Shown here: positions 17,632-28,309 of the stretch, in pieces
Layout of the letters: the number at the start of each line of letters is the position of its first letter
Position numbering within the stretch: the first letter of the stretch is position 1
Assembly (NCBI RefSeq): GCF_015687175.1
Contig: NZ_JADPQG010000004.1
Coordinates: 186,001 to 250,000 of the forward strand
Length of the DNA: 64,000 nucleotides
Source of the DNA: Reinekea sp. G2M2-21
GTDB taxonomy: Bacteria > Pseudomonadota > Gammaproteobacteria > Pseudomonadales > Natronospirillaceae
Direction: 5' to 3'
Made by a program: the position numbers and the translations under genes
The notes under the pieces: model-generated
Told to the model about the DNA's origin: nothing
The model's input: only the letters and a program-made list of their open reading frames with translations
The model's database searches: none

Positions 17632-18087
17632 GTGGACTATATTCAATTTATACGCTCTCGGGTGGGTAATGAAAAAATATTTCTGAATTTCGCGGGACTC
17701 TGGATTGAAAATGAAAACGGGGTTTTGTTAGAACGCAGAAAAGATAATGATGCTTGGGGTCTTATCGGTGGTGCGATGGAGCTGGGGGAAACAGCTGCCG
17801 TGGCGGCAAAAAGAGAATGCTACGAGGAGACTGGTCTTGTTGTAGACGTTGGTGACCTCATTGGCGTATACACCGGTTATGAACGAACCCTCCAAAACGG
17901 TGACTCGTTTCAAGCGATTGCTTTTTGTTTCTACGGAGCCGTCGATCCGCGAGCAATACCGAAAATCTCTGCCGAGAGCTTTGAAATTGCCTATTTCCCC
18001 CATAGTGATTTACCTGTCCTCGGAATAGAGCAGCATCGCGATATAGCGAAAGATGCTTTGGTTGGGAGGGTGGGTGTGGCCCGATGA
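17632..18087 (+). CDS. NUDIX hydrolase
   Basis: Hydrolyses a nucleoside diphosphate linked to another moiety; substrate not predictable. The 151 residues include a complete Nudix box: GGAMELGETAAVAAKRE followed by CYEETGLVV, with all catalytic Glu residues. LERRKDNDAWGLIGG precedes it, as in the MutT-like/ADP-ribose-type group. It starts at GTG 17632 with AAGGA 6 bases upstream. It is a single gene facing the mutY operon end. Confidence 0.88.
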   Translation: MDYIQFIRSRVGNEKIFLNFAGLWIENENGVLLERRKDNDAWGLIGGAMELGETAAVAAKRECYEETGLVVDVGDLIGVYTGYERTLQNGDSFQAIAFCFYGAVDPRAIPKISAESFEIAYFPHSDLPVLGIEQHRDIAKDALVGRVGVAR

Positions 18088-18217
18088 CTTACGAGAAATT
18101 GAATTGGTCGTATTGTTAATAGAGATTTTTCAAACCGTACTTTGGCTGACGATCATTTATTGACTCGGTGATTGTGCCGCGATCTCAACCGCGACACGTA
18201 AAAACATCTCGTCAACG

Positions 18218-18493
18218 TTATTCTTTGGTATCGGGAACATAGCCCTCAGCTTGTTCAAAGTCTTCTCCGGCGAGAAATTTGTCCATCTGTTCCATCAAAA
18301 ACTTGCGAGCTGCGGGGTCGGTCATCACCAATTGTTTTTCATTGATTAATCGTGTTTGGTGCTCTTGCCATTCGTGCCAGGCTTTAGCAGATACCTGATC
18401 AAAAATTTTCTGACCTTTGGGGCCAGGGAAGGGTGGCTTGGTTAATCCTTCCAATTCTTCATTGTATTTCGTGCACAAGACGGTGCGAGACAT
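18218..18493 (-). CDS. yggX: YggX, oxidative damage protection / Fe(2+) trafficking protein
   Basis: Small cytoplasmic protein of 91 residues, identical in length to E. coli YggX, which protects Fe-S enzymes and iron from oxidation. Family marks: SRTVLCTKY with the single conserved Cys near the N-terminus, [27 protein letters not shown], LNPxxR replaced here by [10 protein letters not shown], and the EGYVP tail. The start at 18493 has GGAGG 7 bases upstream; its first base overlaps the MATE stop (TGATG). yggX directly follows mutY in many Gammaproteobacteria; here a MATE gene lies between them. Confidence 0.92.
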   Translation of the reverse strand: MSRTVLCTKYNEELEGLTKPPFPGPKGQKIFDQVSAKAWHEWQEHQTRLINEKQLVMTDPAARKFLMEQMDKFLAGEDFEQAEGYVPDTKE

Positions 18494-19836
18494 CAGTGGT
18501 CCTCCTGCAAGGTTAAATTCTTCAGCCATAGGCGTTTACGAATGCGCCATTGAAACCAGCCAACTTTACCAGCTTCCTCGAGCATAGTGACCGTCACAAC
18601 CATCCACAAGGGAAGACCGATGATCAAACCGGCAACGGCAGCCAACGGTACGGTTAAAAACCAGATAGAAACGATTTCGGTACGCATGACAAAATTGTTA
18701 TCGCCGCCTGCGCGCAGTACCCCTAGTACGGCGATGACATTGTGAATACGTAATGCCAGTGCTAAGGAATAAACCCACCAAGCATAAAGTAAATGGCGTC
18801 GCACTTCTTCACTGACGGTGGTGAACATGGGCACAATCAATGGCGCCACGCACGCTAAGACAACACCGACTAAAAAGGCGGCAGCCGGGAACCGAATCAG
18901 CATATATTGGCTGAGTGACCAGGCTTCCTCAAACTGACTTCGTCCCAGCCGTTGCCCAACGAGTATGGATGCGGCAATGCCAAAACCAATGAACAGGTCG
19001 ATCATAATGCTGTCGATGGGCGACAGTAAGCTCATGGCCGCCAACTCGTTTTCGCCCATGTGGGAGTAGATGACGAAAAAGGTAAAGATTCCACTGCTCC
19101 ACAACGTTTCGTGCGCAACCAATAAACGGCCATGTCGCCATACCCGCCAAAACATGGTGCGTTGCCAGTGAAAAACCGGTTTTAAATGGCGAATCAGGAC
19201 GAAAGCCAGTAACCCTACTTCGAGCAGCCGTGACAGGTTTGTCGCCATGGCAACCCCCGGCATACCAACATGGAGCGCCTCAAACGGACCGAACAACACC
19301 AGATAATTCATCAGGGTGTTGCTGAGCAACGCTGTAATACTGGCGACCATTGGCCAGAAGGCATCGTCAGTCGCTCGTTGCGTGGTGGCCAGCACCATCG
19401 AGGTGCCGGTCAGTAAGGCAAAAGGCGCCGTCCACTGCCAATATTGTCCGGTAAGGTTCGTGATGTCGGCATTGGGAGACAACCAGGCCGCTAATACAGG
19501 GCTGAATAACAATCCGATTAAAAGCAAGGGGATGGTGATCGCCAGGCTCCAGATCAGGCCGACGGTCAGTAACGCGTTGACATCACGCTTACGTTGCGCG
19601 CCCCAATACTGAGCCACGAGCAGTGAAACAGCGCCGGTAAAACCGACCAGCATGAGAATCATGATAAAATAAATTTTGCTGACGAGACCAACAGCGGCAA
19701 CACTGGCTTCGCCAAGTGAGGCCACCATATAGATATCGACAAAACTCAGACTGGACGTGACCAGTGCCTGCAGACTGACTGGTATCGCGACCCGAAAGAT
19801 TTCCCGAAGTGACACCTTGGATTGTGCGATGCTCAT
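18493..19836 (-). CDS. MATE family efflux transporter
   Basis: Inner-membrane drug/sodium or drug/proton antiporter of 447 residues with about 12 hydrophobic segments. MATE features include the N-terminal [20 protein letters not shown] helix, VGLVSKIYF, and the duplicated arrangement with the second half starting near [11 protein letters not shown] and [13 protein letters not shown]. It overlaps mutY by 4 bp (ATGA) and yggX by 1 bp, so all three are translationally coupled. Residues facing oxidative stress (MutY, YggX) surround it; whether it exports a related toxic compound is speculation. Substrate unknown. Confidence 0.9.
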   Translation of the reverse strand: MSIAQSKVSLREIFRVAIPVSLQALVTSSLSFVDIYMVASLGEASVAAVGLVSKIYFIMILMLVGFTGAVSLLVAQYWGAQRKRDVNALLTVGLIWSLAITIPLLLIGLLFSPVLAAWLSPNADITNLTGQYWQWTAPFALLTGTSMVLATTQRATDDAFWPMVASITALLSNTLMNYLVLFGPFEALHVGMPGVAMATNLSRLLEVGLLAFVLIRHLKPVFHWQRTMFWRVWRHGRLLVAHETLWSSGIFTFFVIYSHMGENELAAMSLLSPIDSIMIDLFIGFGIAASILVGQRLGRSQFEEAWSLSQYMLIRFPAAAFLVGVVLACVAPLIVPMFTTVSEEVRRHLLYAWWVYSLALALRIHNVIAVLGVLRAGGDNNFVMRTEIVSIWFLTVPLAAVAGLIIGLPLWMVVTVTMLEEAGKVGWFQWRIRKRLWLKNLTLQEDH

Positions 19837-20894
19837 AAAGACTGCTGCAACTTGGTAAGTAGCGTTTTAATGGGCGCGGGCAGACCCACAGCCTGCTCAT
19901 TTTCATTCATCAAAACCGGGTTAAACCACAGCGTTTTGTCGTCTTCGATAACGTCAGGAAGGTGATTTAATGTCACCAAAACCGGCGTGATATCGAAATG
20001 GTAATGGCTGAAGGTGTGACGGAACTCATTCCAAACGTCAACGCGTTCCACAGGCAGCTGGGTCAGGTGACTGGCCAGTGTATCGTAATCGGTAAATTCC
20101 GGAAAACTGTACAGGCCTCCCCAGATACCGCTATCCGGTCTTTGTGATAAAGCCACTCGGCCATCTGGGCATTGCAACATGAGCAGGTGCGCCTGTTTGC
20201 TGGGTTTGTCTTTTTTCGGTTTTGGTTTTGGCAGCAAATGTGTTTGGTCCATCGCAACGGCCAGGCATTCATTGCGTAAGGGGCATTGATCGCACTTGGG
20301 TTTTGTACGCGTGCAGACCAGTGCGCCGATATCCATCATGACTTGATTGTAATCGGCAACCCGTTTCTCTGGGGTTAAGGCTTCACTCCATTGCCACAGC
20401 TGTTGTTGTGCGGTGGTGGTACCCGGCCATTCCTGAAGGGCGAAGAAGCGGCTCAGCACCCGTTTTACATTGCCATCCAAAATCGCCGCGGGCTTGTTGA
20501 ACACGGAACTGGCAATGGCGGCAGCTGTTGAGCGGCCCACGCCCGGCAGCGTCATTAACTGCTCCAGGTTCTGCGGGAAATCACCCTGAAAATCGGAAAC
20601 GACTTTTTGGGCCGCCTTATGAAGATTACGTGCTCTAGCGTAATAGCCTAACCCCGTCCACAAATGCAATACATCGTCTGTTGGTGCCGCGGCCAACTCG
20701 GCAACGCTCGGGAACCGCTCGATGAAGCGTTCAAAGTACGGTATGACGGTTGCCACTTGCGTCTGCTGCAGCATAATTTCAGATAACCAAACCCGGTATG
20801 CTGTTTTTCCCTGCTGCCAGGGCAAATGTTTGCGACCGTGTTGGTCGTACCAGTGCAGAACCTGTTTACGGAACCAGATAGGTGAACAGTGCAT
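19833..20894 (-). CDS. mutY: A/G-specific adenine glycosylase MutY
   Basis: Base-excision repair enzyme that removes adenine mispaired with 8-oxoguanine. The 353 residues fit the family. Catalytic Glu39 lies in [10 protein letters not shown], the helix-hairpin-helix in [12 protein letters not shown], catalytic Asp140 in ILDGNVKRV, the [4Fe-4S] cluster ligands in [17 protein letters not shown] (C-x6-C-x2-C-x5-C), and a C-terminal NUDIX-like domain (about 230-350) recognises 8-oxoG. It overlaps the AsmA-like gene upstream by 29 bp and MATE downstream by 4 bp, forming one operon. Confidence 0.96.
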   Translation of the reverse strand: MHCSPIWFRKQVLHWYDQHGRKHLPWQQGKTAYRVWLSEIMLQQTQVATVIPYFERFIERFPSVAELAAAPTDDVLHLWTGLGYYARARNLHKAAQKVVSDFQGDFPQNLEQLMTLPGVGRSTAAAIASSVFNKPAAILDGNVKRVLSRFFALQEWPGTTTAQQQLWQWSEALTPEKRVADYNQVMMDIGALVCTRTKPKCDQCPLRNECLAVAMDQTHLLPKPKPKKDKPSKQAHLLMLQCPDGRVALSQRPDSGIWGGLYSFPEFTDYDTLASHLTQLPVERVDVWNEFRHTFSHYHFDITPVLVTLNHLPDVIEDDKTLWFNPVLMNENEQAVGLPAPIKTLLTKLQQSL

Positions 20895-22182
20895 TCAAAT
20901 ACTCTACGTCAGGGGCGATGGCATTGAGCGCCGGTTGCAGTTGTTCAGCGACTTGAGGCGCATCGGTGATTTGCAGGGATGGCCATTGACCGGTAATGGC
21001 ACCGAACCCAAAGTCTCCTGCCGGAATATCTGCGATTACAAGCCGCCAATCACCATCCAACAATTGCCAACTGTCTAGCTCAGTCGAAAGGTTGAGCTCG
21101 CGGACTTTAATGTAATGCGTGTGTTGTTGGGTGTCATTGTCAAACATCGACAAGCGAATGTCAGGATCTGCCCATTCGAAAATACTTTTACCAGGCAGCA
21201 TCGTGCCACTCATGACCAGATTGTAACTTTGCCATTCGCTGTTGAGTGGGAACTCGGTCAACAACGACAAACCGAGTTGGCCGTCCAGGTCGCCGTTTCG
21301 CAAGCTAGTCTGGTTCGATTGCAGTGCAAATGTATGTGCCGTTTTGTTGTCGTCTTCGTACGCTATGGCGGTGTCGATCGAGGTGAATTGCCATTCACCT
21401 TTGGCGTAATTTGCCTGAGTCAGTCCGCCAGCCCAGTCTAAAGTGTAAGGAATGAAGTCGGCGTTCGAACGCCATCCCGATGACCAGTTAAGGAACTTCA
21501 CTTCAGTCGAATAGTCTTCGGCAAGCGTCAGGGTTTTGATTTTTCCGGCAATGCGGCCCATCCAATTCTGGAAGGCAACGCTTGCATCAAATTGTGTTTT
21601 ACCCATGACCAAGAGGTTGTTTCCATCTATGCCGAGTAAGGTTGAATAAGTCAAGTTGACGACCAAGTCATCTGTCGTTAATTCGCCGGTTAACTGTACC
21701 GCGTATTCCCCAAACACCCCGTTCTTGGTCATGCTCAAGGTGATGTCGTGAACTTCGTGGTCGCCGGCAACGAGTAGACCGTTGGTAATCGACATTTGCT
21801 GATAAGCCGGTTGCATTAGCGTGCGCAGCTGCTGCACTGAGAAGTCCTTTAGTGGGACCTGGAGGTAAGGGGATGCGATACGGACATCTTTGAGATTTGG
21901 TTTGCCGATTAATACCGATACCCAGTTGAAGCGGACTTGAACACTCTCCGCCGTGAACGCGTAACCCTGCCATTCAACTGAAGGTTCCTGCCACTCAAGA
22001 GCCGTTCCTAAACTTTTTGCGGCTATGGTTCCGCTGGCCTGGTCCAGCCAGCTACCGCCAACTTCACTGCGCAGCCACTGCTCAGGAGAAAATCGCATCA
22101 AGTTGATGGTGAGAAACAAACCAACAATGAACAAGATGGCCGCGACGATCAATCCTGTGCGGCGTAGGGTGCTTGGGTTCAC
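20866..22182 (-). CDS. AsmA-like membrane-anchored protein
   Basis: Protein of 438 residues with one N-terminal membrane helix (about 10-30) and a long periplasmic beta-rich body, the architecture of AsmA-family proteins, which are implicated in outer-membrane assembly or lipid transport. Similarity is diffuse: the [20 protein letters not shown] and [15 protein letters not shown] blocks resemble the repeating strands of the family. It is first in the asmA-like/mutY/MATE/yggX operon; an AsmA-family gene before mutY is common in this group. Function beyond the family is not assignable. Confidence 0.72.
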   Translation of the reverse strand: MNPSTLRRTGLIVAAILFIVGLFLTINLMRFSPEQWLRSEVGGSWLDQASGTIAAKSLGTALEWQEPSVEWQGYAFTAESVQVRFNWVSVLIGKPNLKDVRIASPYLQVPLKDFSVQQLRTLMQPAYQQMSITNGLLVAGDHEVHDITLSMTKNGVFGEYAVQLTGELTTDDLVVNLTYSTLLGIDGNNLLVMGKTQFDASVAFQNWMGRIAGKIKTLTLAEDYSTEVKFLNWSSGWRSNADFIPYTLDWAGGLTQANYAKGEWQFTSIDTAIAYEDDNKTAHTFALQSNQTSLRNGDLDGQLGLSLLTEFPLNSEWQSYNLVMSGTMLPGKSIFEWADPDIRLSMFDNDTQQHTHYIKVRELNLSTELDSWQLLDGDWRLVIADIPAGDFGFGAITGQWPSLQITDAPQVAEQLQPALNAIAPDVEYLNALFTYLVP

Positions 22183-22202
22183 TAAAAAATACCTCAGTAC
22201 AT

Positions 22203-22243
22203 AAAAAAAGCGGAAGGCCGTTGTAATGGGCTTCCGCTTGATT
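22203..22243 (-). terminator. Intrinsic terminator after ilvD
   Basis: On the minus strand AAGCGGAAG pairs with CTTCCGCTT, followed by a run of seven T. It lies 26 bp after the ilvD stop and just before the AsmA-like gene. Confidence 0.88.
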
Positions 22244-22268
22244 TATTGATAGCTGGCTTAGGGGCTGG

Positions 22269-24116
22269 TTACTCGTCCAATAATGCGGCGTTGCGTACCG
22301 CGCCCTTATCGGCACTGGTGGCCAGCATGGCATAAGCCTTTAGAGCACGGGTCACTTTACGTGGTCTGACTTCTGCCGGCTTCCAAGCATCTGCGCCACG
22401 CGCCTCCATTGCCTGACGACGTGTTGCCAGATCCTCATCGCTGACCAGTACGTTGATGGTGCGATTCGGAATATCAATTTCAATTGGGTCGCCTTCAACG
22501 ACGAGCGCAATGTTACCACCAGAGGCGGCTTCAGGTGAAACGTGACCGATGGAAAGTCCACTGGTTCCGCCGGAAAACCTGCCGTCGGTCAACAGGGCGC
22601 AAGCTTTACCGAGCCCTTTCGACTTCAGGTAGCTGGTTGGGTACAGCATTTCCTGCATGCCAGGACCACCTTTGGGGCCTTCGTAACGGATGATGACGAC
22701 ATCGCCTTCAATAACTTCGTCAGCCAGAATGCCGGCTACAGCAGAGTCCTGGCTTTCAAAAATTCGCGCTTTTCCGGTGAACTTCAGAATACTGTCGTCA
22801 ACCCCTGCGGTTTTAACGACACAGCCGTCTTGTGCGATGTTGCCGTATAACACCGCCAAGCCACCTTCCAAGCTAAAGGCGTTTTCCAGCGAACGGATAC
22901 AGCCCTGCGCTCGATCACCATCCAAAGATGGCCAACGGGTGCTCTGACTGAACGCGACCTGGGTCGGAATGCCGGCTGGCCCGGCTTTGTAGAACTCTGC
23001 AACGTCAGCATCATTGTTACGCATGATGTCCCATTTGTTCAGAGCGTCTGCCAGGGTGGCTGAATGCACGGTAGGCAAGTGGGTATGAAGTTTTCCAGCA
23101 CGGTCAAGTTCGCCCAAAATACCGTAAATACCCCCGGCACGATGAACGTCTTCAATGTGGTACTTCGGCGTATTGGGCGCCACTTTGCACAGCTGTGGTA
23201 TCTGTTTAGACAGCCGGTCAATGTCTTTCAAGGTGAAATCGACTTCACCTTCCTGTGCCGCGGCCAGCAGATGCAGAATTGTGTTGGTGGAGCCGCCCAT
23301 GGCAATGTCCAGACTCATGGCATTTTCAAAGGCTTCAAATGAGGCAATGGCGCGAGGGAGGACTTTGTCATTGTCGTTTTCATAGTAATCGCGGGTGATT
23401 TCGACGATCCGGCGACCAGCCTGTTCGAATAATCTCTGACGGTCTGCGTGAGTAGCCAACGTTGTGCCATTGCCCGGTAAGGATAATCCGATGGCTTCGG
23501 TCAGGCAGTTCATCGAGTTCGCGGTGAACATACCCGAACAGGAGCCACAGGTCGGGCAGGCGGAGCGTTCAATTTCTGCGACGTGTTCGTCACTGACGCT
23601 GTCATCGGCGGCAATGACCATAGCATCAACTAGGTCCAAGCCATGTTCAGAGAGTTTGGTTTTACCGGCTTCCATTGGACCACCGGACACAAAAATAACC
23701 GGAATGTTCAGGCGCAGAGAGGCCATTAACATCCCTGGGGTGATTTTGTCGCAATTGGATATACACACCATGGCGTCGGCGCAGTGCGCATTGACCATGT
23801 ATTCCACAGAATCGGCTATGATTTCGCGGGAAGGCAGGCTGTACAGCATGCCGTCGTGTCCCATGGCAATACCGTCATCGACCGCGATGGTATTGAATTC
23901 TTTGGCAACACCACCGGCTTTCTCGATTTCACGGGCAACCAATTGCCCCAGGTCTTTGAGGTGGACATGGCCGGGTACAAACTGAGTGAAACTGTTGACG
24001 ACGGCGATAATGGGCTTTTGAAAATCGTCATCTTTCATGCCTGTGGCACGCCAGAGTGCCCGGGCACCGGCCATATTGCGACCGTGAGTGGTGGTTTTGG
24101 AGCGATACGTTGGCAT
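22269..24116 (-). CDS. ilvD: Dihydroxy-acid dehydratase IlvD
   Basis: Fe-S dehydratase that converts 2,3-dihydroxy-3-methylbutanoate (or -pentanoate) into the 2-oxo acid in valine and isoleucine synthesis. At 615 residues it is one short of the E. coli enzyme. Cluster and family motifs: [10 protein letters not shown], then [42 protein letters not shown] and GHVSPEA. It is transcribed alone, with its own terminator, and is divergent from the second hybrid kinase. Confidence 0.97.
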   Translation of the reverse strand: MPTYRSKTTTHGRNMAGARALWRATGMKDDDFQKPIIAVVNSFTQFVPGHVHLKDLGQLVAREIEKAGGVAKEFNTIAVDDGIAMGHDGMLYSLPSREIIADSVEYMVNAHCADAMVCISNCDKITPGMLMASLRLNIPVIFVSGGPMEAGKTKLSEHGLDLVDAMVIAADDSVSDEHVAEIERSACPTCGSCSGMFTANSMNCLTEAIGLSLPGNGTTLATHADRQRLFEQAGRRIVEITRDYYENDNDKVLPRAIASFEAFENAMSLDIAMGGSTNTILHLLAAAQEGEVDFTLKDIDRLSKQIPQLCKVAPNTPKYHIEDVHRAGGIYGILGELDRAGKLHTHLPTVHSATLADALNKWDIMRNNDADVAEFYKAGPAGIPTQVAFSQSTRWPSLDGDRAQGCIRSLENAFSLEGGLAVLYGNIAQDGCVVKTAGVDDSILKFTGKARIFESQDSAVAGILADEVIEGDVVIIRYEGPKGGPGMQEMLYPTSYLKSKGLGKACALLTDGRFSGGTSGLSIGHVSPEAASGGNIALVVEGDPIEIDIPNRTINVLVSDEDLATRRQAMEARGADAWKPAEVRPRKVTRALKAYAMLATSADKGAVRNAALLDE

Positions 24117-24367
24117 GGAAAAATTCCTGCTCTTTTAATTGGATATGGACATTTTAACGGAAGTTGACGGTTTGGTTAGTGTGAATTTTGCAAAGTGGTG
24201 TTGCTGGCGCAATGCTGATTTTTGCGCGCCTTCATAGTCTTTGCGGACTGAAGGGCGGGCGAGGTAGGCGTTCTGGGAGAAAGCCAGCCCTTTGCAAAAC
24301 AACAGTCCTTCCTTTTCCTGTTCGGAGAACTTGAACTAAACTGACGGAAATGTTGTAAAGTTTTCGC

Positions 24368-26290
24368 ATGCCGATATTTAACCGCAGTACCTTCGATCAA
24401 TTACTCAGGCCCAATTCCAAAACCCTGGCGTTTGTCTGGTTAAACAAACCCGGCTGGCCGATTGTAGAATGCTCTACGTCCGCTGCGAATCGGTTAGGGC
24501 TTTCTCTCGACGCGTTACAGCAACAAAAAATCCTGTATCAGTCGTTGATTCATCCCGATGATATAGCGCACGTTGAATCTGTCGTGTTCGCCGCATTCAA
24601 AGGTCAATTTGAAGAAAACAATGAATCCATGCGTTATCGGGTTAAAGGTCCAGACGACACCTGGATCTGGGTCGAGAGTGATTCCACACAAATGTCCATT
24701 CCGGGAGAGGATACTCAGATACTTGGCTTTGTACGCGATATTAGTGAACACTACGAAACTGAAGTCGCTCTGCAGAAGAACCAGGACCGTTTGGAGTTAG
24801 TGCTCGATGGGGCTCGAATGGGCATGTGGGACTGGAACCCGCAAACCAATGAAGTGTCTTGCGATGAACGCTGGGCGAATCAAATTGGCTTAACCCTGAA
24901 AACGCTGAATTTTCATTTATCGGATTGGAGCTCGCGGGTTCATCCAGACGACCTGGCTCCCTGCCTGACAGCCATTCAGAAACACCTCGATGGGGAAACC
25001 GAAACCTATGAAAATGTGCACAGGATGCGCCATTCCAAAGGATATTGGGTCTACATTCTCGACCGAGGCAAGGTGTTTGAACGGGATGAAAAAGGGCGGG
25101 CGATTAAGTTTGTCGGAACTCATACTGACATTTCCCACATTAAGGCGACTGAATTAAAGGCCATCGAAGCACTGAATGCCAGAGATCGGTTTTTTTCTTC
25201 AATGTCTCATGAATTGCGCACGCCGCTGCACGCTATTCTGGGTACCGCCGAACTTCTAGAGCAGGAACTTACGAATCCGGAAGATCAGCAAAAGATGTCG
25301 TTAGTGCGGGAAAACAGCGAGTACTTACTCAACGTACTGAAGGACATACTTGACGTTGCCAAGATGAAAGCCGGTGAGTTGCACTTGGAACTGTCACAGT
25401 TTGATGTGCGCGTTGTGATGCTGCAGGTAGAACGCTTATTCAGTGCTCGCGCCCGACAAAAGGGATTAACGATCAGTGTGCATATTGAGAAGGGGTTGGC
25501 CACAGAAATAGAATCCGATCGGAATCGTTTGATTCAGATTCTGGTCAATCTATTGTCAAATGCTGTGAGATACACCGCGGAGGGCAGCATTACGCTGACT
25601 TTAGACGAAGAAAATGGTGACTTGCGGCTGGGGGTGTTGGATACCGGTCGCGGAATACAGAATACTGCCACGGTTTTTTTACCATTTAAGCAGGAGTCGC
25701 AGCGGCAGATTGACGACGTGCACACAACGGGACTGGGGTTAACTATTGTTCAGAGTTTAGTTGATCAACTGGGTATGCGAGTCGAGGTGGAATCAGAAAT
25801 CAACCGGGGCAGTCAGTTTTATATCTGCATTCCAGCATCCGCAAGGCGGGCTCGTTCTCTGGTGAATCCATCGGCGGTTTCAGGTTTACAGATCGACAAG
25901 CTGAGCGAGTCATTGGCGCAGCTGACGATTTTGGTGGTGGATGATAACGACGTTAACCGGGCGCTGGCACGTGCGATGCTCAAGAAAGCCAATGCTACGG
26001 TAGTAGAAGCCCGTGATGGCGAAGAGGCGGTTAAACTGGTTAAGCAGCAGACGTTTGATGTGATTTGTCTGGATTTGCATATGCCGAACATGGGAGGGAT
26101 TAAAGCCACCCGCCGAATCCGACATTTGCTCATTGACCAACAACCCAAAATCATTGGCATGTCTGCAGATGCGTATCCGGAAACCATTGCGCATTGTCTG
26201 CGGGCCGGCATGGATGATTACATAACCAAGCCATTTAAACAGCAACAGTTATTGGACGTGTTAGTCAGGGTTATGCAGCAGGGAAGTTAA
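24368..26290 (+). CDS. Cytoplasmic hybrid sensor histidine kinase (PAS-PAS-HisKA-HATPase-REC)
   Basis: Hybrid kinase of 640 residues without membrane segments. Domains: first PAS (about 5-130, with HPDDIAHVE and FVRDISEHYE), second PAS (about 140-262, WDWNPQTNE and GTHTDIS), HisKA with His281 in SSMSHELRTP, HATPase_c (NLLSNAVRY, DTGRGI, TTGLGL), receiver (about 518-635) with VVDDN and phospho-acceptor Asp569 in CLDLHMPNMGG and Lys in ITKPF. From the second PAS onward it is a clear paralogue of the kinase at 2139. The ATG has no Shine-Dalgarno in front; TTGAAC (24331) and TGTAAA (24354), 17 bp apart, could form a promoter placing the transcript start almost on the ATG. No partner regulator is adjacent. 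Confidence 0.93.
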   Translation: MPIFNRSTFDQLLRPNSKTLAFVWLNKPGWPIVECSTSAANRLGLSLDALQQQKILYQSLIHPDDIAHVESVVFAAFKGQFEENNESMRYRVKGPDDTWIWVESDSTQMSIPGEDTQILGFVRDISEHYETEVALQKNQDRLELVLDGARMGMWDWNPQTNEVSCDERWANQIGLTLKTLNFHLSDWSSRVHPDDLAPCLTAIQKHLDGETETYENVHRMRHSKGYWVYILDRGKVFERDEKGRAIKFVGTHTDISHIKATELKAIEALNARDRFFSSMSHELRTPLHAILGTAELLEQELTNPEDQQKMSLVRENSEYLLNVLKDILDVAKMKAGELHLELSQFDVRVVMLQVERLFSARARQKGLTISVHIEKGLATEIESDRNRLIQILVNLLSNAVRYTAEGSITLTLDEENGDLRLGVLDTGRGIQNTATVFLPFKQESQRQIDDVHTTGLGLTIVQSLVDQLGMRVEVESEINRGSQFYICIPASARRARSLVNPSAVSGLQIDKLSESLAQLTILVVDDNDVNRALARAMLKKANATVVEARDGEEAVKLVKQQTFDVICLDLHMPNMGGIKATRRIRHLLIDQQPKIIGMSADAYPETIAHCLRAGMDDYITKPFKQQQLLDVLVRVMQQGS

Positions 26291-26314
26291 AAAAAAGAGC
26301 CTTTCGGCTCTTTT
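26289..26314. terminator. Intrinsic terminator after the hybrid kinase
   Basis: AAAAGAGCC-TTTC-GGCTCTTTT, a 9-bp stem with tetraloop, between the kinase (+) and the end of the opp operon (-). A-runs and T-runs on both sides make it usable in both directions. Confidence 0.9.
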
Positions 26315-26338
26315 CATACTGTTTTTTTTGCTGTCAGG

Positions 26339-27331
26339 TTAATCGGCGTAAAAACACGCGACTTGATGATCATTACCAGCGTCTTCCAGCATCGGCTTCA
26401 ACTCTGCACATTTCGCTTGAGCTTTCGGGCAGCGGGTACGGAAAACACAGCCGGAAGGCGGGTTCATCGGTGACGGTAAATCACCTTCCAACAGAATGAC
26501 TTCTTTGCTCTTTTCGTAATCCGGATCTGGAATCGGAACAGCAGAAATCAAAGCCTGGGTGTAGGGGTGACGTGGTGTCTTGTACAGCTGTTCGCTGGTG
26601 GTAATTTCACAGACATTACCCAAATAAAGCACCATTACGCGCGTGCTGATGTGCTGCACAATGCTGAGGTCGTGTGCGATGAAGATCAGCGACAAGCCCA
26701 TTTCTTCCTGCAAATCCATCAACAGGTTGATGATCTGTGCCTGAATGGAAACGTCCAGCGCGGATACCGGTTCATCACAGATAATCATTTTCGGCTTCAG
26801 AATCAACGCCCGTGCAATACCGATACGCTGACATTGACCGCCGGAAAACTCGTGCGGGTAGCGGTTGATCTGGTTAGGCAGCAGGCCGACCTTTGCCATC
26901 ATTTCTTTCACTTTCGCTTTGCGTTCCGTGACACCCATTTCCGGGTGATGCGTCTTCAAAGGTTCAGCAATGATGTCACCGATGGTCATCCGAGGGTTTA
27001 GCGATGCCAAGGGATCCTGGAAGATCATCTGTAAATCGGCGCGAGCTTTTTGCATGGCCCGTTTGTTGGCTGTCAGCAAGTCAGTACCCAGCCACATGAC
27101 TTTTCCCGCTTCGGCAGGCACCATTTTGATCACGGCGCGTGCCAGAGTGCTCTTACCGCAACCAGATTCGCCTACTATACCCAGTGTTTCACCGGCGTAC
27201 AGATCAAAACTGACGCCATCGACCGCCTTAAGCTTTTGAGGCTTGGTCCAGGGTAACGAGTTGGGTGGGTAAATATCGAAGTAAACCTTTAAGTTATCCA
27301 CCGACAACAATTTTTCTTTTTGTACGGTCAT
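26339..27331 (-). CDS. oppF: Oligopeptide ABC transporter ATP-binding protein OppF
   Basis: Cytoplasmic ATPase subunit of the peptide importer, 330 residues. Walker [11 protein letters not shown]-loop region [13 protein letters not shown], signature [15 protein letters not shown], Walker [12 protein letters not shown]-loop IAHDLS, and the C-terminal [14 protein letters not shown] motif of OppF/DppF (a Cys cluster that can bind Fe-S). The start is ATG 27331, preceded by GGAGG and overlapping the oppD stop by 4 bp (ATGA); a start 9 codons upstream would lie inside oppD without a ribosome site. Last gene of oppABCDF. Confidence 0.93.
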   Translation of the reverse strand: MTVQKEKLLSVDNLKVYFDIYPPNSLPWTKPQKLKAVDGVSFDLYAGETLGIVGESGCGKSTLARAVIKMVPAEAGKVMWLGTDLLTANKRAMQKARADLQMIFQDPLASLNPRMTIGDIIAEPLKTHHPEMGVTERKAKVKEMMAKVGLLPNQINRYPHEFSGGQCQRIGIARALILKPKMIICDEPVSALDVSIQAQIINLLMDLQEEMGLSLIFIAHDLSIVQHISTRVMVLYLGNVCEITTSEQLYKTPRHPYTQALISAVPIPDPDYEKSKEVILLEGDLPSPMNPPSGCVFRTRCPKAQAKCAELKPMLEDAGNDHQVACFYAD

Positions 27332-28296
27332 ACCAGTTCCTCCACAGGCACGTGACAAGCGCGTTGTCGGGTACCTTCAAACACTTTCAATTCTGGCAAA
27401 TTCTTATGACAGAAATCCTTGGCGTTTACGCAGCGTTCTGAAAACGGACAGCCTATGGGTTTATTCAGCATGTTTGGTGGATTACCAGGGATCGTATTCA
27501 ACCGTTTTCCTGCGTGATCTAAGCGTGGGATAGCTTGTAATAGACCACGAGTATAAGGATGAGACGGGTTCTTGAATATTTCGGTGGTTTTGGCGTATTC
27601 CATGACCTGACCGCCGTACATAACCAACGTATCTTCACAGGAACCTGCAACAACACCCAGGTCATGCGTGATCAAAACAATGGCCGTGCCAAAGTCACGC
27701 TGTAATTCAGACAGCAATTCCATAATCTGCGCCTGAACCGTTACGTCCAGAGCCGTCGTTGGTTCGTCGGCGATCAACAGCTTTGGCCGACAAAGCAGAG
27801 CCATCGCAATCATGACTCGTTGACGCATGCCACCGGAAAATTCGTGTGGATACAGATGCACGCGTGATCGTGCTTCTGGAATTTTCACCGCGTCGAGCAT
27901 TTTAATTGACTCTTCCAGTGCTTCTTGGCGACTCATACTCTTGTGGAGCATTAACACTTCCATCAGCTGTTCGCTGACTTTCATGTAAGGATTTAGAGAG
28001 GTCATAGGGTCCTGAAAGATCATCGCAATTTTTTCTGCGCGGATTTTGTTCAGACCCTGTTCGGGCAGGTTCAGAATTTCCAGTCCGTCAAACTTAACGC
28101 TACCGGTTGCCCAACCATTTTGTGCCAGTAGCCCCATGATAGAGAAAACCGTTTGACTTTTACCTGAGCCGGATTCACCAACGATAGCCAGGGTTTTTCC
28201 CTGTTCCAGCGTAAAATTCACTTCGTTTACTGCGCTCACCACACCGTCACCGGTCTGGAACTGAACGCCGAGGTCTTTAACTTCTAATAAACTCAT
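27328..28296 (-). CDS. oppD: Oligopeptide ABC transporter ATP-binding protein OppD
   Basis: ATPase subunit of the peptide importer, 322 residues. Walker [24 protein letters not shown], signature [15 protein letters not shown], Walker [20 protein letters not shown], and C-terminal IGCPFSERC cysteine motif. It pairs with OppF to form the heterodimeric motor. It starts 13 bp after oppC and overlaps oppF by 4 bp. Confidence 0.94.
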   Translation of the reverse strand: MSLLEVKDLGVQFQTGDGVVSAVNEVNFTLEQGKTLAIVGESGSGKSQTVFSIMGLLAQNGWATGSVKFDGLEILNLPEQGLNKIRAEKIAMIFQDPMTSLNPYMKVSEQLMEVLMLHKSMSRQEALEESIKMLDAVKIPEARSRVHLYPHEFSGGMRQRVMIAMALLCRPKLLIADEPTTALDVTVQAQIMELLSELQRDFGTAIVLITHDLGVVAGSCEDTLVMYGGQVMEYAKTTEIFKNPSHPYTRGLLQAIPRLDHAGKRLNTIPGNPPNMLNKPIGCPFSERCVNAKDFCHKNLPELKVFEGTRQRACHVPVEELV

Positions 28297-28309
28297 TATT
28301 CGCTCCTGA

